A stretch of DNA of 13,357 bases, taken from contig JAMQCK010000979.1 of assembly GCA_024196135.1 (NCBI GenBank), positions 1 through 13,357 on the forward strand, read 5' to 3'. Positions 1-7,834 of this stretch are shown in pieces (positions within the stretch are counted from its first letter, which is position 1; the number at the start of each line of letters is the position of its first letter). A program made the position numbers and the translations under genes. The notes below the pieces were generated by a model. That model made no database searches, was not told the DNA's origin, and saw only the letters and a program-made list of their open reading frames with translations. The stretch is from Pleurotus ostreatus/Saccharomyces cerevisiae fusant. Lineage: Eukaryota; Opisthokonta.

Positions 1-527
1 GAAAGTGGGCAGCTGCGTCCCGGCGCCTGGCTGGATGCCGCCTCAGATGACAGACTTCGGCGGGGCGTTTACGTGCCGTGCGCAGGGCGTTTGGGATGCC
101 GAGGAAGGCGGATATCTGTATATGTACGCGGTTGGTGTCTTATGAAGGAGGGGACATGCGTTTGCCTCGAGGCACCGTTTTTCGAGCGTGATTATCGTGG
201 TGGCAACTCTGATTTCACGAGTGATTCATAGCGACGATCGCGAGCTGGCGAGACGGGTCTGTGTGTCGCGGAAAGCACTGTTTGTTGGCGGAGTCCAGGA
301 TGAGAGTTCAGAACAAGGCATGCCTCATTGGGATGGCCAGCCGGTGCCGCCGGCGTCACGCGGTGCATGTTCGACTTCGCCACGCGTTGTTCGGAGGCAA
401 AGCATTGGCGGAGATCCTTGTATGTTCCCAGGATCTCGGTTCGGCAATTCTTGAAGGTCTTGTGTTCGCCGAGAATGAAAGCCACCGAGTATCAGGCAAG
501 GGAATTATCATGAAATCGTTCATATCG
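1..527. other. Left-edge region without a supportable gene
   Basis: This stretch lies downstream of the stop codon of the minus-strand Sld2 gene and probably contains its 3' untranslated region. On the plus strand one frame is open from the window edge to a TGA at 143-145. It reads about 47 residues of mixed composition ending in aromatic residues (WDAEEGGYLYMYAVGVL), so it could be the last exon of a gene lying to the left. A second frame is open from base 1 to a TAG near 229 but is arginine/glycine-rich, like GC-rich non-coding DNA. Neither has a start codon or a checkable splice acceptor inside the window. The other small ORFs on both strands look random. Confidence 0.4.
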
Positions 528-2216
528 CTACAACTCTCCTGCAGCCCATGGAACACCCTCGCCTTCTTCCCAGTCTTCCTCCTCCGTATCAGCCCGATCC
601 CCGGTCCCTTCATCCTCCCCCACATCCCAAATTTCGCCTGCCTTTGGGTCGTAATGACCGACGCGCCTGCCGTATACCAACCCCTCCGCCAGGCGGCGCT
701 CCTCGCGTGCTGTGCGCTCCTCCGGTGCGATGTCAAGGATCCGCCGCAAGTCCTCCGGCAGGTTCACCTCCAGCGTCTCCTCCGCCACCTGCCCGTTGTC
801 GTCCATGTCGAAGGCGCGAGGTGAGGCGCCCCTGCGGTTCGTGTGCAGCAAAGCCGGATCAAACCCATCGAAATCATCATCGTCCTCGTGCGGGGCGTGT
901 GTAGGGTGCCGGTTGAAGACCTTCACCACGACCTCATCTTCTGCATCGGAGGTGGACCCGTCTTCATCGTCGACCTTCGCCTTCTTCCGGCTAGCTGATT
1001 TAGCGGCGGCCTTGCCCTTGGCGTTCATATACGATGATTTGCGATGTGAGTCGGCGGGGGGCGGGGACGGTGGGATGAGTATCGTCTCCTCGTGTGTAGC
1101 GGTAGGCGGAGGCTGTGATGCAGCGACCTGTTCCACTGCGCGCGACGACGATCTCTTCTGAGCCCGCGAAGGTTTACTCGGGGCAGCAGGCTTGTCGTCG
1201 CCAGGCCCTGTCTCTGCGAACAGGTTGTCCTTGGCCAGGTGCATAGGGTTGCCGAACGTCTTTGCATGGCCGTTGGTGAACTTCTTCGCAGCCAACTTGG
1301 GCGCAGAACGAAGCTTTGGCGGCGGAGCATGACCGTCGGCTGACGTATCCATCTCGTCGTCGGAGTCGCCGGCACCCTTCTTCATAGCAGCACCGAACAG
1401 CGCGAAGGAAGAGGTGCGCTTCAATTCGCCCTTCCCGCCGTTCTGCTCGTCGAAGAGCTTCATGAAGCCGGCAGGAGCCTTCACGGGGGAGTCATCCACG
1501 AAAGACGCTTCACCGCTCATGGGATCGTCTTCGTCGTCGCTGTCGCCGGGCCGCGACCTGGCGAGCATTGGCGTCGTCGTCAGACGTCTTCGCTTGTCCG
1601 GAGACGGCGACACAGGGTCTCCCCGGAGGCGCTTCCGCGCTCGAGATACGGCGGTAGAGGTCTCGGGAGTGAGTTGCTGAGATAGAAGTGGTGCTCGTAT
1701 CGAGTTTATCGAAGGCGCAATCTCAGGGAAGGGATCTGGCGAGAGAAATCGCTGCGACGAAGCTGTCTTCGCTGCCTTCCCTTTCACTGGGGAAGCAAAT
1801 AGGTTGGTACGCGAGGCATTGGTTGTCCTGGATGCCTGTGGCTTCGTGGACCTCTTTTTCTGCGGCGAGAAGGGGTTGAAGGTGGGTAATGGTGCCGTAC
1901 TCTCCGCTGCCCGGGACGTCGACGCAAGCAAGGTCGTAGAGGTGGACTTCGACTTGCCGCGAGGCGGGGTGGTAGGGGTGTTCTTTGCGCTGGACTGAGA
2001 TGCCTTGGCAGAGGAGGAGGCCTTCGTTAGGGTCTTGTAAAGCTTGTATTTCTCCGCTGCGACGCGTTCAGTGACCGAGCCTAGCGACACAGAGTATCAC
2101 GCACCGACAGAGGGTTGACTGCGAATGTCGTCGACAGTCGGGTGGCGTCCATTGTTCTGCTTGAATGCACGCTCCCAGGCCTTGATCTCTGCCCTGACTG
2201 CAGCAACGTCTGCCAT
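528..2216 (-). CDS. sld2: DNA replication regulator Sld2/Drc1 (2 exons, 546 aa)
   Basis: Sld2 is a nuclear replication-initiation factor. In yeast, CDK-phosphorylated Sld2 binds Dpb11 and helps bring GINS and polymerase epsilon to origins; its N-terminus is homologous to the N-terminus of RecQL4. Exon 1 is 2105-2216 and exon 2 is 528-2056. The 48-bp intron (2057-2104; donor GTGCGT, acceptor CGCAG) joins ...DDIRSQPSV to AEKYKLYKTL. The resulting residues 1-48 give the family signature (KAWERAF, a GRxPT-type motif, AEKYKLY). A conserved C-terminal block spans about 469-520 (NLPEDLRRIL, then GRRVGHYDP and IWDVGE). The middle is disordered, basic and Ser-rich, with CDK consensus sites at Thr67 (TPPR), Ser101 (SPQK), Ser126 (SPVK), Ser189 (SPDK) and Ser227 (SPVK), then acidic runs. 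The chosen ATG at 2216 has G at -3 and G at +4. Exon 2 alone lacks a proper start. The gene is divergent from the one at 2432. Family call is confident; its biochemical role is by homology. Confidence 0.93.
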
Positions 2217-2431
2217 CGCGAACGACGCGGTTGGAGGAGAACGGACTTGTTTATTGATTGCCGACACGGTCATGCGGCATGTCACGTTCGCGGCCGGTCA
2301 CCCCATCGTCACCGTCACCGCCCGCACACGTGCCACCGGAACGATTTCTCTCTTGACCATCGACGCCCACGTTCATCTCGCCGCTTTGTTGCTTATCGTT
2401 GCCTGCTCTTCCTCACGAACTCACGAACACG
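2217..2431. promoter_or_regulatory. Bidirectional promoter between sld2 and the KEN-box protein gene
   Basis: Only 215 bp separate the two divergent start codons, so both genes must share most of their promoter. Visible elements are a palindromic E-box CACGTG at 2327-2332, a partial MCB core ACGCG near 2225, and two CACGAAC copies just before the plus-strand ATG that resemble the yeast SCB core (CACGAAA). No convincing TATA box is seen. A perfect MCB element (ACGCGT) lies at 2062-2067 inside sld2 intron 1. Promoter function is inferred from the head-to-head layout; the factor assignments are by analogy with ascomycete cell-cycle elements. Confidence 0.6.
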
Positions 2432-4476
2432 ATGTCGAACCGCCCGCGCCCGAGCATCCTCGAAATGTTCGATCCGCTCGCGCGGCCGTCGACGCCGCCT
2501 CGCGACGGCAGCTCGTCCGACTCCGACAAGGAGAATTCGCAGCCGCCAAACGCGGACCTCGGCATGACCGCCATATTTGGGCGCACGTACAAGCTGCCGC
2601 ACTGCAGCCCAACTCAGCCCAGGCAGCTCAAGACTCGCCTCGTGGATGTTGGAGACGTGACGCTGGACCTTTCGCAAGTCAATGTGCAGGATTACGATTC
2701 GGATGAAGAAGACCAGCATCTCCTTACCATGACCATGCCGGAGGACGATGAGGAAAGCGCTGAATCCGAGACCGAACACGAGCAGCCACCGGTAGAGCCT
2801 CGCCTCCGTTCTGGTCCGTCCACACCGCGCACTCCACTCGGCGAACTCCAGATCGAGCAGGAGACTCCCGTCTTCCGAAGCAAGATCTTCAAGCGTGAAG
2901 TGTTGGACTTCTCGCCTCGCACCCCTCAGGCGTTTGCCAAGTCGCCACTATCATCCGTGATCGACAGAGTGAATGCCTCTGGCCGTACCTTTGCTTCACA
3001 GGAGCCAACTTCGCCGGCCTTAGGCAGCCCCATGCCCTCGCCCAAGCTCGGTCCCGAGATCAAAGTCTCCGCTGTAGACAGCGAGTCGGACAACGGTGAC
3101 GAGGCGGATGTCGAGGAGAACGAGAACGACGTTCCGGAGCCGAAGCCAGCATCGCCGCAGCCTGCGCTGCGGCCGTCGCCCAACCTCCGTCCCAACCCTC
3201 GAGATTCCTTCGCTTCCAACACTTCCAACCGGATGTCTCTCGACCTTCAATCGTCCTTCCAGCTTCACTTCGAGTCTACGGATGCGAGCTTTGACTTGAT
3301 GAATGACAAGATTTCCTTCTTGCACAACACGAGCAAGGGCGAGTCGTTCTTGGCTGACTTGGACGAGTCTTTGGAGGATGATGAGAATGGTGCGTACTCC
3401 TTCTGATTGGTTACATGTCCGCTAAAACTCGATGCAGTGGTACCACCTTCCCTCCCTTCTCCTACCAGCTCGTCCTCTTCGAAGTCAACTCCTCGCACGT
3501 CGCCTAAGACCACAGGTATGACGGCTTTGTTTGCTAAGAAACCTGCAATTGAACTAGTTTCAAGGAGCAGTTGATGAGGTTCCTGCCACTCCCACGTCAC
3601 CTTCGCCTCCTGCGGCACCGACGACTCATCCGGACCCCGCGCCGCCTGTGCTTCTGAACGATGTTCCTGCATCAGCAAGTGAATCGCCAGCAGTTGAGGC
3701 GCCCTCACCTGCAGTATCGCGTGCGCCTTCGCCAGGTATGTGTGCGCATATAATCTTCTGTTCTATGCCGACTGAGGGAAATAGATCCAGTCTCGACTGC
3801 GACTGTCCGTGCGCCGGTATTTACGGCCCCATCTACTGCATCTCGTCCTGTCGCAAAGCCCGCTGTAGCCACGCCGCAGATTCCTGGTGGTCGTCGCACG
3901 TCCATGGCGCCGCCCGCTCTCGTCCCGGCCCTCCGCATTGTGAAGCGTACCAGGAAGGAGCCTCGCTCCAGCACGGTGTCTTCCTTGTCCTCTACGAAGG
4001 AAGAGGCCCCCGTGATGGTCAAGGATGCGTCGGCGGCTGCCACGACCTCGAGGCCGCCGCATAGGTCCTCCGTCTCCGCTGCGCAGGCTTCTGGTCCCCG
4101 CAGACTGCTTACCAGCGACGCTCCTGCCCCGCCGGTGCCTACCCTCAGGCTTGGTGGGTCCGGCCCCAAGCGCATCAAGGTCCCGGCCGCCAGCACGCCC
4201 GCGGAGGCGCCTATGCGGCCAACGTCCCGCACGGAGTCCGCCCCTCTCCGCCCGGTGGCTCGTGCAGAGGCGTCTGCTCATGCGCGTCCTGTGCCACGCG
4301 TGTCCTCCGCTCCTGCGCCGGTACCCACGAAGGACCCCGTTACGCGTCCGGGGGTGCCACGGGCGGTGTCGTCCAAGCTGCCTGCCCCATCTTCCAGGAT
4401 CCCGGCCGTCGGTCGTGCGAGCGGGCTGCCGATGCCCGCTTCCAAGCGTACTGTGCCCACCATCCGTCGCACGTAA
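2432..4476 (+). CDS. Conserved-looking disordered protein with KEN box, CDK sites and SxIP motif (4 exons, 632 aa)
   Basis: The family is not recognised by name. Exons are 2432-3389, 3438-3515, 3565-3735 and 3785-4476. Introns are 48, 49 and 49 bp, all splitting a codon after its first base, with donors GTGCGT, GTATGA and GTATGT. The start ATG at 2432 has A at -3; the stop is TAA at 4474-4476. The N-terminal 40 residues contain TPPR (Thr21) and a KEN box at 33-35. There are many S/T-P sites (SPRTP, SPKLG, SPNLR and others), mostly in the N-terminal half. A Ser/Asp-rich block at about 266-319 (RMSLDLQSSFQL, then ASFDLMNDKISFL) looks structured and also contains an RxxL D-box-like match. The C-terminal ~240 residues are basic and Pro/Ser/Ala-rich and end with SRIP (606-609) and SGLP (615-618), an SxIP-type EB1-binding signature and a variant. 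No catalytic domain or membrane segment is seen. A role as an APC/C-degraded, CDK-regulated, microtubule-linked protein is only a hypothesis; the exon model is well supported by frame and splice signals. Confidence 0.85.
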
Positions 4477-4624
4477 TGTGGAGGCAGGCAGTGACCCAGA
4501 ATCGAATCAGGACAAGGGACTAAGTATGCGGAATCTCTCCAGGGCAGGCGGTGCTCCATCACCGTCGCCCTCGCTCATATCAACTATCTACTATTTGCTT
4601 TCGTCGCATCCCACTAGGCATTTT

Positions 4625-4652
4625 CTCCCTCTCAAGTGCTCCCTCTCAAGTA
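4625..4652 (+). repeat. 2 x 14-bp tandem repeat in 3' flank
   Basis: Two adjacent copies of a 14-bp unit, CTCCCTCTCAAGTG and CTCCCTCTCAAGTA, are identical at 13 of 14 positions. They lie about 150 bp past the stop codon of the KEN/SxIP gene, probably in its 3' UTR or just beyond. This is a small pyrimidine-rich duplication with no inferred function. Confidence 0.8.
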
Positions 4653-4737
4653 CGCAGATATCTAACACTGTACACTCAGTTATGACGTGGCTCTCCTCCA
4701 ATGACAATCAACAATGCGCATATACATACGAACATCT

Positions 4738-5250
4738 TCATGGGCTTTTTCTTCCTCTTTCTCTTTCGCTATATCTCATTGCATTCTTCATTAGATACAG
4801 TCGTGGTAGACCATTGACCTGATCATCAGCTGGCTTTATCTGAACGAATTTCATCATCTGAACCAACATGCCCTTCATGTTTCTCTCGATACATAGGTAG
4901 ACAGACTCTGGAGTCGTATGCAATTCCTTTCTTTGTTCTTTGTAACTCACTTGTCTCTCGATGGCGCTCACGTTTTCTGGCTTCGCCTCGTTCGAATGGC
5001 CTGGGCCTCGGTGGCGGTAGGTGGGTTTCCTTTCGAACCCTTGGGTGGTCTTGCCTTTGCTCACTGCAGGTAACTCGGGCTCGCCTCGCGGTTGCGAACC
5101 GCTATGGTCGCTGGTGAGTTCCCCATTCTCATACGATGCCGTAGCCTGACGTATCGGCGTATGTAGGCTGTGGTGGTGTAGGCTATGCAAGTATTCCTGT
5201 CCTCGACTCCAATCCCTCTCGAATCTTCCAGCTGGAAGACCTGCGCTCAT
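4738..5250 (-). CDS. Doubtful 170-aa ORF
   Basis: An uninterrupted ATG-to-stop frame on the minus strand in the otherwise empty intergenic region. Its composition is not grossly biased: charged and His/Ser/Glu-rich, with segments such as AVSKGKTTQGFERK and ESVYLCIERNMKG. It therefore reads more like protein than the surrounding random frames. However, no domain, signal peptide or membrane helix is visible, and it begins right after a short open stretch closed by TGA. It ends in an Arg/Glu-rich tail (RYSERERGRK) derived from a CT-rich stretch on the other strand. It could be a species-specific gene, an exon of a larger gene, or chance. I do not recognise it. Confidence 0.15.
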   Translation of the reverse strand: MSAGLPAGRFERDWSRGQEYLHSLHHHSLHTPIRQATASYENGELTSDHSGSQPRGEPELPAVSKGKTTQGFERKPTYRHRGPGHSNEAKPENVSAIERQVSYKEQRKELHTTPESVYLCIERNMKGMLVQMMKFVQIKPADDQVNGLPRLYLMKNAMRYSERERGRKSP

Positions 5251-5673
5251 CGTACGGTCTGTGCATGGCCGTTGCGCGTATGGGTACGTCTTCTCTGTTC
5301 ATTAAATCATAGACCCCTTGGTGTACGACTGACTACAATGAAAGCTAACTGTGACGCCGTTGATAGATGATGTCCTTATTGATCAACGTGCTATGCTATC
5401 GCCGTCGCCTACACTACGCCTTGCCGCGAAGTTGAGCTCTGGCGGCCCCGCTAGCTCTCCGTCCTGACGCCAACCCGTAAAACAATGGAGCCCTGACGAT
5501 GAGGTTGCGTAGAGGGCCAACGGCATGGGCCTTTGTTGCTGAATCGTCAACAAATTGTGGCAATATTAGTCGCCAGTTGGACCCCCCAGAATTTGACGAG
5601 AACATTCTTCGTCGTCATCTGTGTCTAGCAAGCTTTCCATTGACACCCGTTGACTTGAACGGTCTCCTCCATA

Positions 5674-5691
5674 GCGGTACCGGCGTACCGC
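5674..5691. repeat. Perfect 7-bp hairpin (GCGGTAC / GTACCGC)
   Basis: A 7-bp perfect inverted repeat with a 4-nt CGGC loop. It sits in the intergenic region with no gene on either side close enough to assign it as a terminator or operator. It could fold as a short stem-loop but may be chance in GC-rich DNA. Confidence 0.5.
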
Positions 5692-5941
5692 GGGTGGCAG
5701 CAGCTTCCATTTGTGGCGCGCCTGGACAACGCTGCGTCCGATTTTATCGTCTGTTGGGTGGTTCTTGAAAGTTTTCCTCTTCATGAATGGTCTTGGCAGC
5801 TTCATCTACGCGTCTGACGAGAGCCCGATATACGGTGCGACTAACAAGATGGACGTATGGGCAGGTCATATCACTCTTCGACAGAAGGTATGTTCTCTAT
5901 CTCCATGACCGATGATTTGCGGGCGACCCTCATCCCGCTCA

Positions 5942-6058
5942 TTAGCCTCACACGGAAGGCGGCACCCTCTAGCTCGCGGTACCCTGAAAAAAGTATAGAG
6001 TGACCGCTGGAAACTTCCGCGCAACATCCGCGGGGCACCCGAATTCGAGTGAGGCTAA
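5942..6058. repeat. 117-bp segment bounded by 10-bp inverted repeats
   Basis: TTAGCCTCAC at 5942-5951 is exactly the reverse complement of GTGAGGCTAA at 6049-6058. The arms bound a 117-bp non-coding segment, the size of a very small MITE or a decayed element. I see no target-site duplication outside the arms, and about one 10-bp match at such spacing would be expected by chance in a window of this length. Confidence 0.3.
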
Positions 6059-6078
6059 GTTGGCCAGGCCTGCGCCCC

Positions 6079-6145
6079 GGTACGCGCTAACCGACCTCCC
6101 GAGTCCCGATACGAGCTAACAAGCCCCCCGATGCGGGCTACTAAC
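6079..6145 (+). repeat. Three degenerate GCTAAC-type repeats upstream of the hydrophobin
   Basis: Related motifs occur at 6079-6091 (GGTACGCGCTAAC), 6108-6120 (GATACGAGCTAAC) and 6130-6145 (GATGCGGGCTACTAAC), ending 29 and 25 bp apart and separated by C-rich spacers. They lie roughly 0.8-0.9 kb upstream of the hydrophobin ATG. They could be a decayed minisatellite or clustered regulatory sites; GCTAAC also resembles an intron branch site, but no exon fits. Confidence 0.4.
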
Positions 6146-6845
6146 AAAGGTCCAGACCGTCGAAGGTCGAGGTACGCCGTACTCGTACCATCTCCCGCTC
6201 TCCCGGCTGGGTAATGGCGTCCGCTGGAGCACAGCGCTCAATGGCCTGAATCGGTGGAGTCCGGGAAGTTGGGGAGGGAACGGATGTAGCGCGCTACAGC
6301 CGAGGAGGAATGAATGGGTTAGGCGCTCAACACCGGCGAACAGGATGCTAATGGAACACGTAAGGTATGCGCGGACGGCAACTTGCCTGCCCTAGTGGCG
6401 GCAAGTAATTGAGTCCAACTCAAGTCGCTACCCAGGAGTGCGGAGGGTATTACGGAAGGTGCGCCGCTCGGGTCGCGGCAAACGTCGTCTCTTGGGCTGT
6501 ACAACTGCTCGTCTGACCAGTAGGTGGTCGATGGGAGCGCGCGCAGGCCAAAAGCATCGTCGACTACCTCCCCTCGTGCAGACGGCCAGCCAACACCAGC
6601 CGTGGAGTTCACCGTGATGAGAAGTCGGTTATCCTCAATCGGTGCGTGGCCTAGCATGTTGTTCGCTTCCGTCAAGCCGTCTAATATGAAGACGGGGACC
6701 CGCCGTGCCTGTCTTGCGGCGATATTGGGGGCTGAGCGAAAAGAATATTCGTGAGGGGGAGTACAACAACGCACCAAACACCCGGTGACGGTGACGAGAA
6801 CGAGAAGGGGTGACGGAGTTCGAAATGGGGCACCGGCTGGAGAGG

Positions 6846-6853
6846 TATATAAG
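6846..6853 (+). promoter_or_regulatory. TATA box of the hydrophobin gene (TATATAAG)
   Basis: A near-consensus TATATAAG lies 116 bp upstream of the hydrophobin start codon. Transcription would be expected to begin about 30 bp downstream, in the CT/CAGC-rich stretch near 6880-6900, giving a 5' leader of roughly 60-80 nt. Strong TATA promoters are common for abundantly expressed fungal hydrophobins. The neighbouring genes in this window show no comparable box. Confidence 0.75.
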
Positions 6854-6961
6854 GTGGGCAGAGGCAGCGACTTTTTCCTCAGCAAGCCTCAGCAGCTTCA
6901 TTCGCATCTCCTACCAGCAGCTTTCGCTCTTCACCCCACCTTCCCACTCATACACTTCACA

Positions 6962-7448
6962 ATGCGTTTCTCGCTCGCTCTGCTTGCTCTCCCTGCTCTC
7001 GCGGCTGCGGCTGCCGTTCCCGGCGGTGGCAAGGGCGCTGGCCAGGCGTGCAACTCTGGCCCCGTCCAGTGCTGCAACGAGACGACCACCGTCAGTGCTG
7101 CTCCCACCTTCTCTGATTCTTGCACTGACTCGTCACATAGGTCGCGAACGCGCAAAAGCAGGGTCTTCTCGGCGGACTCCTCGGTGTTGTCGTTGGCCCC
7201 ATCACCGGCCTTGTGTAAGTTCCTTGTGGTCAAGTCGTGGATGGTTGCTCACTTTATTCCAGCGGCTTGAACTGCTCGCCCATCAGCGTCGTTGGTGTCC
7301 TCAGCGGCAACAAGTGCACCGCCCAGACTGTCTGCTGCGACCACGTTACTCAGGTGAGGCATTTTTCTAGCCACTTGATTCAATGCTCACCATCTTTCCT
7401 TTGCAGAACGGTCTCGTCAACGTCGGCTGCACGCCCATCAGCCTTTGA
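6962..7448 (+). CDS. Class I hydrophobin, secreted (4 exons, 111 aa)
   Basis: Hydrophobins are small secreted proteins that self-assemble at air-water interfaces and coat aerial hyphae, spores and fruiting bodies. Exons are 6962-7090, 7141-7214, 7263-7353 and 7407-7448. Introns of 50, 48 and 53 bp carry clear donors (GTCAGT, GTAAGT, GTGAGG), branch sites (CACTGAC, GCTCAC) and YAG ends. The protein starts with a signal peptide (MRFSLALLALPALAAAAA, cleavage near 18). All eight cysteines are present in the order C-CC-C-C-CC-C: Cys30, Cys37-38, Cys72, Cys86, Cys92-93 and Cys106. Spacings of 6, 33, 13, 5 and 12 residues fit class I. An Asn-Glu-Thr glycosylation sequon directly follows the first Cys pair. 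The long third spacer is Gly/Leu/Val-rich, as expected for the amyloid-forming loop. The stop TGA comes five residues after the last Cys. A TATA box precedes the gene. Which hydrophobin paralogue it is cannot be told. Confidence 0.96.
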
Positions 7449-7589
7449 TTGAGTGGTTATGGTCTCGTTGTGCGAACTATCTAGGACTCCATATCTACCG
7501 TAGCATGTACCGTTGCCTCTGAAAAAGCACGCTCGTTGTTGTCCGCATTTTCAGCGCCTCAAAAGCGATTCTAAGCTGGCATTCTACCA

Positions 7590-7595
7590 AATAAA
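7590..7595 (+). promoter_or_regulatory. Possible polyadenylation signal AATAAA for the hydrophobin
   Basis: A canonical AATAAA lies about 140 bp after the hydrophobin stop codon and before the next gene's leader. Fungal poly(A) signals are loose, so this is a plausible rather than proven site. Confidence 0.4.
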
Positions 7596-7834
7596 GCAAT
7601 TCTCGCTGTTGTGGGTCCATCGACCTCGTCATTGATTGCGTACATGACCAGAATCTGGGCCCTCGGACCCTTGTCTCCGCGCGCACGTGGACGACGAGCC
7701 GCTATTGTCCCTCCGTCACAGCCGGCGGACGGAGCTGCATTGCCCTCGACAGTTTGTACTTTGCCTTTAACGTTCTAATCGCCGCCTCGGTCCTCGCCGT
7801 CTCGCTCTCTCCTTTTTCTCTTTCGTTTCCTCGC
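7596..7834 (+). promoter_or_regulatory. Promoter and pyrimidine-rich leader of the Pal1-like gene
   Basis: The space between the hydrophobin 3' end and the next ATG contains no TATA box. From about 7796 to 7833 the plus strand is strongly CT-rich (CTCTCTCCTTTTTCTCTTTC). Such CT tracts just ahead of the start codon mark transcription starts in many filamentous fungi. The reading frame is open through this tract without an ATG, so the first in-frame ATG at 7835 is taken as the start. Confidence 0.45.

Larger units (their letters stand above)
4477..6845. other. Long intergenic region, no convincing gene
   Basis: About 2.4 kb with no convincing gene. The left part (to about 4800) is more AT/CT-rich and probably holds the 3' UTR of the gene ending at 4476. 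Scattered splice-like signals occur on the plus strand, for example a GTGAGT donor near 5114 followed by CTGAC and TATGTAG about 50 bp later, and a GTACGT donor near 5284 followed by GACTGAC. Every frame I tried through them runs into early stops, so they may be remnants or chance. The right part, about 6150-6845, is the hydrophobin upstream region. Individual repeats and the one ATG-started ORF over 100 residues on the minus strand are listed separately. Confidence 0.6.

Noticed and set aside
4025..4822. 265-residue plus-strand frame
   Set aside because: Overlaps the last exon of the KEN/SxIP gene in another frame; Arg/Pro/Leu-rich shadow that runs into CT-rich 3' flank.
5032..5040. TTCGAACCC, resembling a tRNA T-loop
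   Set aside because: No matching acceptor, D or anticodon stems around it on either strand.
5499..5908. Two overlapping plus-strand frames and a facing 79-aa minus-strand frame
   Set aside because: None continues through plausible splice sites, no domain recognised, and one starts at TTG.
6319..6885. 188-residue minus-strand frame over the hydrophobin upstream region
   Set aside because: It begins at CTG rather than ATG, covers the TATA box of the hydrophobin on the other strand and shows no domain.
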